55,092 bases of DNA. It comes from SbD1 sp049300095 (GTDB taxonomy: Bacteria > Desulfobacterota > Syntrophobacteria > Syntrophobacterales > Syntrophobacteraceae). The notes under the pieces are model-generated. The model saw only the letters and a program-made list of their open reading frames with translations, searched no databases and was not told the DNA's origin. Shown here piece after piece: positions 16,476-25,905 of the stretch (its first letter is position 1; each line of letters begins with the position of its first letter). A program made the position numbers and the translations under genes. The stretch spans positions 1 to 55,092 of the forward strand of contig JBAQYM010000052.1 in assembly GCA_049300095.1 (NCBI GenBank), written 5' to 3'.

Positions 16476-18515
16476 ATGAAAAGAAACGGCCTTTTCTGCC
16501 TGACCGCATCTATCCTGGCGGTGGGTGTCATCCTCGCCTACTCCAATCATTTTGGAAACGGCTTTCATTTCGACGACAGCCATGTGATCGAGCAGAACAT
16601 CAATATCAGGAGCCTCGGGAACATTCCCGGGTTCTTTACGGATGCGACAACCTTCAGCGCGCTGCCCGCAAATCAGACCTACCGCCCGCTTCTGACGGCG
16701 CTTTTCGCGGTTCAGTACCGGGCGGGAAATGGGGGCCCGCCGGGTTTTCAGGTATTCTCCTTTTTCTCCCACATGGTGCTTTGGTCGCTTCTTTTTTTTC
16801 TCTTTCAAAAAATATTCACTATTGCCCGTCCATCACAAGACAATCGGTATGCGGCGCTTTTTGGCAGCTCCTTTTATGTCCTTCACGCGGCCAACGCGGA
16901 GACGGTAAACTACATAAGCGCCCAGTCCGATCTTCTGTCCACGCTGTTCATGTCGGCCGCCCTTCTGCTCTTCATGGCGCGGCCGGCATGGAGAAAGTAT
17001 TGCCTCTACCTGGTCCCCGCGGGCATGGCGATGCTCACAAAAGAGAGCTCGATCGTCTTCCCGCCGCTTCTCCTGGCCTATATTCTCCTTTTCGAGAAAG
17101 GGATCCCCCTTACCGGGGTCCTCGGGGCCTCGAACCGGGGCAAGCTAAAAGATGCCCTGGTCATGACCGCCCCGTCCTGCGCCGTATGCCTCGGGCTGAC
17201 CCTGCTCTCATTATTCATGATCCCCGGGACTTATACCCCGAGCACCACCTCGAGACTTGAATATATCCTGGCGCAGCCGTTTGTTATAGTTCACTACTTC
17301 AACAGTTTTCTTCTTCCATTCGGCCTTAGCGCCGACACGGACTGGGGGCCCATTGGAAACCCCTTCGACGACCGGGTCCTTGCCGGAGCGCTTTTCATCC
17401 TCATTTTAGCTGCGGCGGCCCTTGCAGCCTCCCGAAAGGAACGGATGCGGCCCATCTCCTTCGGCCTGCTCTGGTTTTTCCTGGGAGTGCTGCCCACATC
17501 GAGCGGCGTGGTCCCATTGGCCGAGGTGATGAACGACCACAGGATGTTTCTCCCGTTTATAGGCCTCGCGATGGCCGCCTCCTGGATCGTCTGTCTTGCC
17601 GCCGAGAGATGCGCGGACCTCCCGGGCCGCGGCATCGTCGTCAAGGCCTGTGCCGTGGTGCTCGTCGCGGCGGTGCTGGCAGGCCACGGATATGGCGCGC
17701 ATCAGAGAAACAAGGTGTGGAAGAGCGAAGAGAGTCTTTGGCTCGACGTTATCACAAAAAATCCGGGAAATGCCCGGGGACTCATGAACTACGGCCTTAG
17801 CCTGATGAGCAGGGGGGACATCCGCGGGGCGCTCGGTTATTTCCAAAAAGCGCTCGCAATTGCCCCCGATTATGCCTACCTGCACGTCAATACAGCCATT
17901 GCCCTGGATCTCATGGGAAACCACGAGGCCGCGGAAGAGCACTTCAAACGCGCCCTGGTATGCGACAGGAATTTTTACGGCGCCCATCATTATTATGGCC
18001 GGTTCCTGAACGCGCGGAATCGAACAAATGAAGCGGTTTCGTTTCTCGAAAAAGCAATCGCGCTGAGCCCCGGCTTCACGGAGTCGAGATATCTCCTTAT
18101 GCGAATTCATGCGCGGCAGCGCAACTGGGGGGCGCTCTCATCCATCGCGGCGGATACTCTGAGGGTCGGCCCCGATGATCCCGTCGCCAAGACCTGCCAA
18201 TTGCTCGTTCTAAGCCGGGATGATCCCGTTCGGGTCCAGGAACTAATGACCTTAAACGATCCGACCGCCGAGAATTTCCTCACCCTGAGCCTGGTGTACC
18301 ATCAGAACAAGCTCTACGAAAAATGCATCGAGGCCGCGAGTCAAGCCCTGAGGGTCAAGCCCGATTACGCTCCGGCCTACAATAATATATGCAGCGCATA
18401 TACGCTCCTGGGTGAGAGGCAAAAGGCAATCGAAGCCTGCACGAGCGCCCTTGAGATCGACCCGGGATTCGAGCGGGCCAGGAATAACCTGGGCCTTGCC
18501 CGGGACATGAACTGA
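16476..18515 (+). CDS. GT-C glycosyltransferase-like membrane protein with TPRs (TMTC-like)
   Basis: 679 residues. The N-terminal TM helix is followed by a loop with FHFDD (Asp 33-34), matching the acidic catalytic loop of GT-C enzymes and TMTC proteins, and then about ten further TM helices up to residue 405. The C-terminal 240 residues are tetratricopeptide repeats (for example NYGLSLMSRGDIRGALGYF near 436, ending ALEIDPGFERARNNLGLA). Proteins of this layout are predicted to move a sugar from a lipid-phosphate donor to proteins or glycans on the periplasmic side, with TPRs recognising the acceptor. The ribosome-binding site is AAGGG. It follows the collagen-like gene after 276 bp of repeat-free spacer, so it could modify exported proteins such as that one, but this is inference. 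Confidence 0.8.
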   Translation: MKRNGLFCLTASILAVGVILAYSNHFGNGFHFDDSHVIEQNINIRSLGNIPGFFTDATTFSALPANQTYRPLLTALFAVQYRAGNGGPPGFQVFSFFSHMVLWSLLFFLFQKIFTIARPSQDNRYAALFGSSFYVLHAANAETVNYISAQSDLLSTLFMSAALLLFMARPAWRKYCLYLVPAGMAMLTKESSIVFPPLLLAYILLFEKGIPLTGVLGASNRGKLKDALVMTAPSCAVCLGLTLLSLFMIPGTYTPSTTSRLEYILAQPFVIVHYFNSFLLPFGLSADTDWGPIGNPFDDRVLAGALFILILAAAALAASRKERMRPISFGLLWFFLGVLPTSSGVVPLAEVMNDHRMFLPFIGLAMAASWIVCLAAERCADLPGRGIVVKACAVVLVAAVLAGHGYGAHQRNKVWKSEESLWLDVITKNPGNARGLMNYGLSLMSRGDIRGALGYFQKALAIAPDYAYLHVNTAIALDLMGNHEAAEEHFKRALVCDRNFYGAHHYYGRFLNARNRTNEAVSFLEKAIALSPGFTESRYLLMRIHARQRNWGALSSIAADTLRVGPDDPVAKTCQLLVLSRDDPVRVQELMTLNDPTAENFLTLSLVYHQNKLYEKCIEAASQALRVKPDYAPAYNNICSAYTLLGERQKAIEACTSALEIDPGFERARNNLGLARDMN

Positions 18516-18528
18516 ACCAATTCCGTTC

Positions 18529-18730
18529 TTAGGAGGCTAGAAAAAATAACTTGAACACTATGGTTACTTGCGTCAAGACTGAGATCAGATTACAGAATCA
18601 CGCCATGGCATGCAAGTAATGGTTTTAATAGCCTTTTTCAGATCCTAGCAGAATTAACTTGAACATAACCAAAGCTATTCAAAACCAAACAACCACAAAA
18701 GTGTACATGTTATTTTTTCTAGCCTCCTTA
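18529..18730. mobile_element. Small AT-rich MITE with 3-bp target duplication
   Basis: Terminal inverted repeats GGAGGCTAGAAAAAATAAC at 18532-18550 and the reverse complement at 18709-18727, flanked on both sides by TTA. The body is 196 bp and clearly AT-richer than the surroundings. The motif AACTTGAACA occurs at 18548 and again near 18656. It contains no open frame of interest. Confidence 0.8.
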
Positions 18731-18946
18731 GAGGCCAATCGGAGGCGGGAATGGAGGGTAATCGTCATCATCCGGATCTGACACGTTCTCCCGGCAGACC
18801 GCGACCGCCGCGCCGGGAGCGATCTGTTCCGGCCCAATCGCCACCTCTGTCTGGCACTGGAACATCATGGTCTCCAAGGTGACAGCCGAGACGCTTCTTT
18901 TCTTCCTGAGCTTCGCGGTACAAAAGATGATCGTTTTCAAAGACAA
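18728..18946 (-). CDS. Possible small protein with acidic/proline tail
   Basis: 72 codons from a TTG at 18946 (weak GAGG upstream). The stop is formed by the TTA target site of the adjacent MITE. The C-terminus is striking, PDDDDYPPFPPPIGL, and the middle holds two isolated Cys. I recognise no family. It may be spurious or the truncated end of a gene cut by the MITE; codon use alone does not decide. Confidence 0.25.
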   Translation of the reverse strand: MSLKTIIFCTAKLRKKRSVSAVTLETMMFQCQTEVAIGPEQIAPGAAVAVCRENVSDPDDDDYPPFPPPIGL

Positions 18947-19069
18947 GGCAAAAGAGACCTCGCGCGCACGCTGTTAAAGCAAATGCCGTGAGATTGCAAT
19001 CAAGAGGGGCAGGTTCGGCGGGCAGGGCAAAATCCGGCGCCGATAACCGAATTAGCAGAGAAAATATAA

Positions 19070-21034
19070 ATGGGAATAGCATCCGACATTGTGATCATTA
19101 TCGTTGCGGCCCTCATTGGGGGCTTTGTCGCGCTGAAATTGAAGCAGCCGCTGATTCTGGGCTACATTCTGGCGGGAGTCGTCGTTGGGCCTCATACCGG
19201 CGGAGTCACGGTTTCCGAGATTCACAACATCGAATTGCTGGCCGAAATCGGTGTTGCCCTCCTGCTCTTCGCGCTGGGGCTGGAGTTCTCCCTCAAGCAG
19301 CTAAAGCCGGTCCGGGCTATTGCCTTAGCGGGTACTCCCCTGCAAATGCTGCTCACCACCGCGTTAGGCGTCGCGATCGGGAGGTCCCTGGGCTGGGATT
19401 GGGTAAGTTCGATCTGGTTGGGGGCCTTGATCTCTCTATCCAGCACCATGGTCATCCTGAAGACTCTCATGAGTCAGGGCTGGATGGGCACGCTCTCCAG
19501 CAGGGTAATGATCGGCATGCTCATCGTCCAGGACCTGGCGGTTGTGCCGTTCATGATCATTTTGCCGAAGCTGAGCGACCCCGCAACCGGGTTTCCTCTG
19601 CTGGGAATAGCCGCCCTGAAGGCGGCGGTCTTTGTTATCGGAATAGTCCTTCTGGGCACCCGACTCTTCCCCCGCGTGATGGCTTACATAGCAAGGTGGA
19701 ATTCACGCGAGTTTTTTCTGCTCTCCATCACCGCGATAGGCCTCGGAGTTGGTTATGCAACCTACTTATCCGGGCTCTCGTTTGCTTTCGGAGCGTTTGC
19801 GGCCGGCATGGTTCTGAGCGAGTCCGAATACGGCCACCAGGCCTTGAGCGAAATCATCCCGCTGCGGGACATATTTGGGCTGCTCTTCTTCACTTCGGTG
19901 GGTATGTTGCTGGACCCCGCATTTCTGGCTGCTCGATGGGAGCAGATTCTTCTTGTGGTGGTCTTGGTTGGCCTGGGAAAGGGAGCAATATTCGCGCTGT
20001 TGACCCGGTTATTTGGTTACGGCAATGTAGTCCCGCTCGCCGTTGGACTCGGACTTTTTCAGATCGGGGAGTTTTCGTTCGTGTTGGCCGGAATCGGGCT
20101 GAGCACCCGGTCGATCTCCAACGAGATGTACTCGCTGGTGCTCAGCGCGGCCGTTATCAGCATGGTGCTGACCCCATTCGTTTCGGGTCTTACCGTGCCG
20201 CTGTATTCCCTTAAAAAACGATGGTTCAAGCGCGAGCCCCTGGAGACTGTCAATTTTCCCGAATCGGGACTCCATAACCATGTAGTGATTGCGGGCGGCG
20301 GGCGAACAGGGCGGCAACTCGCGCATATGTTCCAAAATATCGGGGTCCCGTCTGTAATTATCGAACTCGATTATTATGCAATCGAGAAAACCAAGGGGGC
20401 CGGTTTTGCGGTGATCTACGGGGATGCGAGCCAGCCCGTGGTCCTGGAAGCGGCGGCTATCGACAGGGCCCGCTTGCTCGTGGTGACCATTCCTGCCATT
20501 ATTGTCGCCCAACTGGTCGTTGAAAAGGCCAAATCAGCCAATCCAGACCTGGAAATAGTTGCAAGGGCCGCCGGGATCGATCAGATGAAGGCTTTGTTTG
20601 AAAAGGGCGCTTCTGAAGTGGTCCTGCCCGAAATGGAAGCGGGTCTCGAGATGGCGCGACAGGCGCTGGTCCGCCTTCATATTCCGGCAACTCAAGTACT
20701 GCGCCATGTCGATGCCGTGCGCCGCGAGATCTACGCCTCGCTCAACGACGGTGAAGACAAAATGATTTCTCGGCTCAAGAGCGCCGCGAATGTCCTGGAG
20801 TTGCACTGGTTGTCACTGGAGCGCGACAGTGTACTGAACGGCAACACCATTGGAGAACTCGGCATACGCACCCGGACAGGCGTCTCTGTGGTCGGGGTGA
20901 TGCGAGGTCCCGTTTTTCACCCAAATCCCGGCCCCGAATTCCGTTTTGCGTCGGGAGATTTCATTGCCGTGATAGGGGGCCATGAACAGTGCGGGGATTT
21001 TGAGAATTGGGCGGCTTCGCCAGGCTCAACGTGA
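19070..21034 (+). CDS. Kef-type K+/H+ antiporter with TrkA domains
   Basis: 654 residues. The first ~385 form a CPA2 sodium/hydrogen-exchanger domain of 12-13 helices (PLILGYILAGVVVGP at about 25-40; FAFGAFAAGMVLSE near 235-250). A TrkA-N Rossmann domain starting HVVIAGGGRTGRQLAHMF spans about 405-520, and a TrkA-C domain spans about 565-650 (IRTRTGVSVVGVMRG). Such proteins couple K+ efflux to H+ entry and are gated by nucleotides bound to TrkA-N. The layout matches YbaL/KefB. No KefF/KefG-type ancillary oxidoreductase is adjacent. The ribosome-binding site is weak (AGAGAAAA). Confidence 0.9.
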   Translation: MGIASDIVIIIVAALIGGFVALKLKQPLILGYILAGVVVGPHTGGVTVSEIHNIELLAEIGVALLLFALGLEFSLKQLKPVRAIALAGTPLQMLLTTALGVAIGRSLGWDWVSSIWLGALISLSSTMVILKTLMSQGWMGTLSSRVMIGMLIVQDLAVVPFMIILPKLSDPATGFPLLGIAALKAAVFVIGIVLLGTRLFPRVMAYIARWNSREFFLLSITAIGLGVGYATYLSGLSFAFGAFAAGMVLSESEYGHQALSEIIPLRDIFGLLFFTSVGMLLDPAFLAARWEQILLVVVLVGLGKGAIFALLTRLFGYGNVVPLAVGLGLFQIGEFSFVLAGIGLSTRSISNEMYSLVLSAAVISMVLTPFVSGLTVPLYSLKKRWFKREPLETVNFPESGLHNHVVIAGGGRTGRQLAHMFQNIGVPSVIIELDYYAIEKTKGAGFAVIYGDASQPVVLEAAAIDRARLLVVTIPAIIVAQLVVEKAKSANPDLEIVARAAGIDQMKALFEKGASEVVLPEMEAGLEMARQALVRLHIPATQVLRHVDAVRREIYASLNDGEDKMISRLKSAANVLELHWLSLERDSVLNGNTIGELGIRTRTGVSVVGVMRGPVFHPNPGPEFRFASGDFIAVIGGHEQCGDFENWAASPGST

Positions 21035-21137
21035 CGCAAAGGGCGCCCTTGGATGAAAAGAAATCTTTTGAAGCGCCTGGAAAAACCTTACTTTACTTAG
21101 CGGCCATCCCGGCTCAACCATAAAATGGGAGATTATT

Positions 21138-21620
21138 ATGAAACATGCAAAATTGCTTATAATTCTTATTTCCGTGACCTGCGCGGCATTGTTACTCGCC
21201 TTTCCCGATCCCGCCGCATCTGTTGTCAGGCGAATCCGGGGGCAGAGCGTATATGTGCCGGCCTATTCGCACATTTACCACGGAGACAGAGAGGCGCCCT
21301 TCTATCTGACCGTCACGCTGAGCATTCGTAACACCGATCCGGCCAGCCCGATCACCCTTCTTTCCGTTCAGTATTTCGATACAAACGGAAAACTTCTCAC
21401 AAGCTACCTGGAAAAAGAAATGACGTTGCGTCCGATGGGCTCCGTTGATTACGTTGTGAAAGAGTCTGATAAGAAAGGCGGGTCCGGGGCTAATTTCATA
21501 GTCAAATGGAAATCGCGGGCAGAGGTGACCGAGCCCATCGTTGAAACCATTATGATCAGCACCGCGCTTCAGCAGGGGATTTCATTCAGCTCCCGTGGAC
21601 AGGCGATCGAGGAGCAGTGA
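21138..21620 (+). CDS. DUF3124 exported protein
   Basis: 160 residues with an N-terminal signal or anchor (KLLIILISVTCAALLLAF). The mature part matches the DUF3124 pattern: GQSVYVPAYSHIYHGD, FYLTVTLSIRNTD, ITLLSVQYFDTNGKLL and GSGANFIVKW. The ribosome-binding site is GGGAGA. It follows the antiporter by 103 bp on the same strand, and co-transcription is possible. The biochemical role of DUF3124 is unknown. Confidence 0.85.
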   Translation: MKHAKLLIILISVTCAALLLAFPDPAASVVRRIRGQSVYVPAYSHIYHGDREAPFYLTVTLSIRNTDPASPITLLSVQYFDTNGKLLTSYLEKEMTLRPMGSVDYVVKESDKKGGSGANFIVKWKSRAEVTEPIVETIMISTALQQGISFSSRGQAIEEQ

Positions 21621-21671
21621 TGCCCCTCCGCCGTTCCCCCGCCTCGGCGCACGGGCCGCTCCCAAGCGATT

Positions 21672-21692
21672 TCTCCGCGTCTCCGCGGTGGG
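21672..21692. repeat. Single arm of the CACCGCGGAGACGCGG family
   Basis: CTCCGCGTCTCCGCGGTG matches the termini of the paired elements at 1541, 5574 and 40041. No partner arm is visible nearby. Confidence 0.55.
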
Positions 21693-21709
21693 TCCCTTGC
21701 CCTTACCGG

Positions 21710-21877
21710 TCATCCCGCAACGGAAATGAGCACAATCCCCAAAAATATGAGCACCGCCCAGGCGGTCCGGAGCGGCCCGAATCCCTCGCTCTTGAACCGC
21801 CAGCCGGTAAGCGCGGCCAGGATGACGCTCATCTCCCTGGCCGCGGCGATCACGAGCAGCGGCGCCTGGATGGGCAT
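21710..21877 (-). pseudogene. C-terminal remnant of an EamA-type (DMT) transporter
   Basis: About 55 codons ending in a normal stop read as the last two helices of an EamA-family permease: PLLVIAAAREMSVILAAL, then FGPLRTAWAVLIFLGIVLIS. The usual ten-helix protein is missing; upstream in the same frame the sequence becomes the antisense of the hemerythrin gene. It is therefore a truncated relic, probably cut by rearrangement at the hemerythrin 3' end. Confidence 0.6.
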
Positions 21878-21908
21878 TACCGTTCCCGGGGGCGGGTATC
21901 GTTCGAGA

Positions 21909-22607
21909 TCAACGCAGTTCCTCCATGCGCGGGGTAAAGGCCGCGAGGTCTCCGATTCCGAGCGCATTTTCGAGGCCGGCAAGCTTTTGCACGGCCTCAT
22001 CGAACCCGTTTTGCCCCATGAACTGCCCGTCATCTTTGAGGAAGGCCTCGTCCAATTTGGCGAACGCCCCGGGGGCAACCACCTGGCGCAGCAGCGGAAA
22101 GAGCAGGGTGTCTTCCCTGTCGGCGTGCGCGCGGTACATGCGGGCGAACTGGTGGATGGCGCTTCCCATGGTGCGGCGTTTTTCGAGGTCCCTTGCCGAA
22201 AACCCGGCCGCGAGCCGCCCGAGGATTTCCGTCAGTTGCGCACCCGCCTCGTGCTGTTCGCGGAGCACCCCGACGAGTCCGCCCATCTTTTTGGCCGTGT
22301 CGAAGGGGGGGTAGATGTATTTTTCCTCCATCTTCTGGTGGTAGTCCACCACGAGCCGGCGCACCACCTCGACGGTCCCCTGGATGATCTCGGGGGGGAG
22401 GTCCATGCGCGCGTCCATTCCACCCTTTACCTCTTCCAAAATCGAGACGGCCCGGCGCAATATCCCGTGCTGCCGGTCCAGAAGCTCGATCGCCGTTCCG
22501 GTTTCACCCTTATTGGCGCCGGGGCATCCGGTGAGGACAAGACCCGCGCCGGCGGCCCCGGCGAGCGAGATGAATTTTCGGCGCGAAATCGGCTTGAGGA
22601 AAAACAT
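21909..22607 (-). CDS. TAT-exported hemerythrin-domain (HHE) protein
   Basis: 232 residues from the ATG at 22607, five bases behind AGGAG. The signal is of twin-arginine type (SRRKFISLAGAAGAG) and is followed by LVLTGCPG, so the protein may also be lipidated. The HHE domain at about 40-185 shows ELLDRQHGILRR, DYHQKMEEKYIYPPF, REQHEAGAQL and RMYRAHADREDTLLFPLL, with the His and Glu ligands of a di-iron site. Predicted to bind O2, NO or peroxide in the periplasm or at the membrane. It is divergent from the membrane-fusion gene. Confidence 0.88.
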   Translation of the reverse strand: MFFLKPISRRKFISLAGAAGAGLVLTGCPGANKGETGTAIELLDRQHGILRRAVSILEEVKGGMDARMDLPPEIIQGTVEVVRRLVVDYHQKMEEKYIYPPFDTAKKMGGLVGVLREQHEAGAQLTEILGRLAAGFSARDLEKRRTMGSAIHQFARMYRAHADREDTLLFPLLRQVVAPGAFAKLDEAFLKDDGQFMGQNGFDEAVQKLAGLENALGIGDLAAFTPRMEELR

Positions 22608-22885
22608 CGGCACTCCTGGTCAAACTGAGGAACATATTGCCATCGAGGCGAAGAGCGCGGTATATAGCCGGACGGGGGGGGATGCCCGTTCGGGCGGCCC
22701 GGCACAAAAATGAGCGCGGCTCAAGTTTTTAGTCGAATACTGCCTGGCGGTCTGACTTATCGGATTTGTCGTGCTCTGTCAAGCTATGCATAAAAGCCCC
22801 CCGTGCGGTAGTGAAAGTTGTATCCGGCCCGCCCGGGAACTCGGACCGATTCCCTCCGGACGCCACCAGACGCGGTGATAACGTG

Positions 22886-24097
22886 ATGAATGAGGAAAAA
22901 ATCTCGAAACTGAAAATAGCCGATTCGGGGCGATTTTCCATTGCCTCCAGGAAGAGAAGGATCGTCTGGGTCCTGGTCGTTGCCGTGGTGCTGGTCGTTT
23001 GCGCCCTGCTGTTCGGGAAGGGGTTGCTCAATCCCGCGACGTCGGTGCGGGCCTCATCGGCGGGCCTGGTCTACCCGTCCCAGGTGATAACCGATTTCAA
23101 CGCCAGCGGATATGTCGTCGCGCAGAGGAAGGCCGCCGTTGCGTCGAAGGGCACGGGGAGGATCGTCTACCTGGGAGTGCAGGAGGGAAGCCGGGTAAAG
23201 GAGGGCGAGGTCATTGCCAGACTCGACAATGACGACCTCAAGGCCGAAAAAGCGCAGATCGATGCGCAGCTCGGCGTTGCCCGCTCCGATCTCGCGCGCG
23301 CCGAAATCGAGGTCGCGACCTCCGAGCGCAATTTCAAACGATACACCGATCTCTGGGCGAAAAAGGCGGTCGCGCAGCTCGACTATGAAAACGCCCAGGA
23401 CCGGTTTCTCAAGGCAAAAGCCGCGGTGGAATCCGCCCGGGCCGCCATCAAGGCCCTCGAAGCTTCGTCCCGCCGGGCGGCCGTGCTCATCGAATACACG
23501 ATCATCCGCGCCCCGTTCGACGGGGTCGTTCTCACCAAGGACGCCGACGTCGGCGAAGTTGTCGCCCCCTTCGGGTCCGCCACCAATGCCAAGGCGGCGG
23601 TCGTCACCATGGCCGACCTGTCATCTCTTATGGTGCAGGCCGACGTTGCCGAATCCTTCCTCAACAAGGTCCGGCCGGAGCAGCCCTGTGAAATCCAGCT
23701 CGACGCCGTGCCCAACACCCGTTTTGCGGGCAGGGTGCACATGATCGTCCCCACCGCCGACCGCACGCGGGGAACGGTCATGGTCAAGGTGCGCCTCGAC
23801 GTCCTGGACCCGCGCGTTTTGCCGGAAATGAGCGCAAAAGCGGCCTTCCTTTCGCGCAAGCTCTCCGAAAATGAGAACCAGCCGGTGCTTGCCGTCCACA
23901 AAGACGCCCTCGCGTCCGGGGGAGGGCGGGGGATTTTCCGGGTGGTCGAAGGCAAGGCGGAATGGATACCCGTAAACGAACCCAGGTTCATGGGCGACTA
24001 TCTCGTCCTCGGCCCGCCGGTCCAAAGCGGGGACAGGATCATCCTCAAACCCCCGGCCGGGCTCAAGTCGGGGGAGCGGGTGGAGATTGCGGAATAG
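22886..24097 (+). CDS. Membrane-fusion protein (MacA/HlyD type)
   Basis: 403 residues from the ATG at 22886. A cytoplasmic tail of about 23 residues is followed by one TM helix (VWVLVVAVVLVVCALLF). The lipoyl half-motifs are GRIVYLGVQEGSRVKEGEVI near 92-110 and EYTIIRAPFDGVVLTKDADV near 200-220, separated by a coiled-coil hairpin at about 115-195. A beta-barrel and a membrane-proximal domain follow. It is the periplasmic adaptor of an export or efflux ABC system. The ATPase gene follows at once. No outer-membrane TolC gene is nearby. Confidence 0.9.
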   Translation: MNEEKISKLKIADSGRFSIASRKRRIVWVLVVAVVLVVCALLFGKGLLNPATSVRASSAGLVYPSQVITDFNASGYVVAQRKAAVASKGTGRIVYLGVQEGSRVKEGEVIARLDNDDLKAEKAQIDAQLGVARSDLARAEIEVATSERNFKRYTDLWAKKAVAQLDYENAQDRFLKAKAAVESARAAIKALEASSRRAAVLIEYTIIRAPFDGVVLTKDADVGEVVAPFGSATNAKAAVVTMADLSSLMVQADVAESFLNKVRPEQPCEIQLDAVPNTRFAGRVHMIVPTADRTRGTVMVKVRLDVLDPRVLPEMSAKAAFLSRKLSENENQPVLAVHKDALASGGGRGIFRVVEGKAEWIPVNEPRFMGDYLVLGPPVQSGDRIILKPPAGLKSGERVEIAE

Positions 24098-24137
24098 GGA
24101 CCGGGGGTTTCGTAGGGTTTTAGGGGTTGTTTTTCAG

Positions 24138-24839
24138 ATGGCGGACGGCTCGGGCGATTTCATCGTGGTCGCGCAAGATATATACAAGTCCTATGTGCGC
24201 GGCGCGCAAAGGGTGGAGGTGCTCTACGGCATCAACCTCGACGTGCGCGAGGGGGAGTTCCTTGCGCTGATGGGGCCGTCGGGGTCGGGGAAAACGACGC
24301 TGCTCAACCTGATCGCGGGTCTCGACCGGGCCGATTCGGGCAGGCTGGTGGTGGCGGGCACTCCCATATCCGAGCTGAACGAAACCGACCTCGCACGATG
24401 GAGGGCCTTCCACGTGGGGTTCATTTTCCAGTTCTACAACCTGCTGCCGGTCTTGAGCGCGCTGGAAAACGTGGAACTGCCGCTCCAACTCAGGCCGCTT
24501 TCTCGAAGGGAGCGCAGGGAGCACGCGGTGATCGCGCTGGAACTGGTGGGGCTTGGGGACCGGATGCGGCACTACCCCGGGGAGCTTTCCGGGGGCCAGC
24601 AGCAGCGGGTGGCGATCGCCCGGGCGATTGTGACCGATCCGGTGCTGATCGTGGCCGACGAACCCACCGGGGACCTCGACAAGACATCGGCCGCCGAGGT
24701 GCTGGCGCTTCTCGAACAATTGAACAGTGGATTTGGCAAGACAATCATCATGGTGACGCACGATCCGAGGGCGGCGGAAAAAGCGGGGAGAATGGCGCAC
24801 CTGGACAAGGGCGTTTTAAACAACGATTCGGGGGCGTAG
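24138..24839 (+). CDS. ABC transporter ATPase (MacB/LolD family)
   Basis: 233 residues from the ATG at 24138 (MADGSGDFIVVAQDI). A start upstream would overlap the previous gene. Walker A GPSGSGKTT near 45, Q-loop in HVGFIFQFYNLLPVLSALEN, signature LSGGQQQRVAIARA, Walker B VLIVADEPTGDLD, and the switch His in MVTHDPRAAEKA. It belongs to the MacB/LolD/FtsE-like cluster. The expected permease gene is absent; repeat DNA follows directly. Confidence 0.92.
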   Translation: MADGSGDFIVVAQDIYKSYVRGAQRVEVLYGINLDVREGEFLALMGPSGSGKTTLLNLIAGLDRADSGRLVVAGTPISELNETDLARWRAFHVGFIFQFYNLLPVLSALENVELPLQLRPLSRRERREHAVIALELVGLGDRMRHYPGELSGGQQQRVAIARAIVTDPVLIVADEPTGDLDKTSAAEVLALLEQLNSGFGKTIIMVTHDPRAAEKAGRMAHLDKGVLNNDSGA

Positions 24840-24898
24840 GAAAGGCGGGCTGTTGCCCAAAGAAATATTCAGGCTGCGCGGCAATTGCGCGGGACGCA

Positions 24899-25103
24899 AG
24901 TCCCCCTCCCTTCGACGGGAGGGATTCGGGGGGTGTTGAATTTTCAGGCACCGATTTTCAGGTACCGAAAACCCCCTCCCCCAGCCCCTCCCGCCGAGGG
25001 AGGGGAGTCCCCCGCTCTGTTTTGGCCACACCTTGAACGCTCAATGAAGCCGCAAGTGAGGTTGGGAGGGAGGGGAGTCACCCGCTTTGTCTTGGCCACA
25101 CCT
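24899..25103. repeat. Poly-C/G repeats with duplicated GTCTTGGCCACACC ends
   Basis: This holds inverted CCCCCTCCC / GGGAGGG tracts (24903-24940, 24971-25010). A direct duplication of about 37 bp, GGGAGGGGAGTCcCCCGCT followed by TTTTGGCCACACC or CTTGGCCACACC, ends near 25032 and 25102. It occupies the place where a permease gene would be expected. Confidence 0.6.
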
Positions 25104-25169
25104 GCCGCAATTTTTTGCACTTGGGGAAACAGTCCCGGTCCGTCCCACATCTCGCATGTTCTTGAACGG

Positions 25170-25835
25170 TCAGGCGGACTTAAGGAACTGCCGGATAAAC
25201 CCCGCCGCCTCGTCTTTGCCCCGGTAGACCCCGTAGTGCCCTTCGCACAGGATGTCGGCGCCCATATCGAGAAGCACCTTCAGGCTCGCGAGGTAGTCCT
25301 TGCGGTTCGAGAGCAGGCTCGCGTCCAGCGGGCCGTGAACGTCCTGGGCGAAAACAACCTTCCGGCCGTCCGATTCCACCACAAAGACCACCGACCCCGG
25401 CGAGTGTCCGGGAACGTGAACGGCCTCGATCTTCCTGCCGCCGAGAAGGATTTCCTCTCTTTTTCCCGCGAGTTTTCTGTCCACCGTGAAAGGCTTCAGC
25501 ACCGAGCCGTACCAGCTTGCGGCGGTTACCCGGTTGTCCCCGGATTCCAGGTAGGGGGCCTCGAGTTTGTGCGCGACGGTCTCAAGCCCGAGCCGCTTCT
25601 TGAGCTCGGCCGCGCCGCCCGTATGGTCGAAGTGGCAGTGGGTGATGAGGAGGTACTTTATAGCGGCGGGGTCGGTGATTTTCCTGATGTTTGCGAGCAG
25701 CCTCTCCGTGCCGTTTCCGCACCCGGCGTCCACGAGGGCGCATTCTTCCCCGAATTTGATCAGGTAAATCGCCGCATCCTCGGGGGCGGTGAGCGTGCCG
25801 CCTCCGACCTGGAAAATCTCACTCGTTATTTTCAT
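25170..25835 (-). CDS. Metallo-beta-lactamase-fold hydrolase
   Basis: 221 residues. Metal-binding motifs are THCHFDHTGG near 66-75 (HxHxDH), PGHSPGSVVFV near 143, the bridging Asp in VFAQDVHG near 160, and CEGHYGVYRG near 200. It resembles small glyoxalase-II-like hydrolases that cleave thioesters, but the natural substrate cannot be told from sequence. Monocistronic; the upstream region is repeat DNA. Confidence 0.9.
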   Translation of the reverse strand: MKITSEIFQVGGGTLTAPEDAAIYLIKFGEECALVDAGCGNGTERLLANIRKITDPAAIKYLLITHCHFDHTGGAAELKKRLGLETVAHKLEAPYLESGDNRVTAASWYGSVLKPFTVDRKLAGKREEILLGGRKIEAVHVPGHSPGSVVFVVESDGRKVVFAQDVHGPLDASLLSNRKDYLASLKVLLDMGADILCEGHYGVYRGKDEAAGFIRQFLKSA

Positions 25836-25905
25836 GTGCGTTTGCCCCTTGATTAGGGTCTGCTACGTTCCTCGATAATTCAAACGTCAATTCAAAAGTC
25901 ACGCC

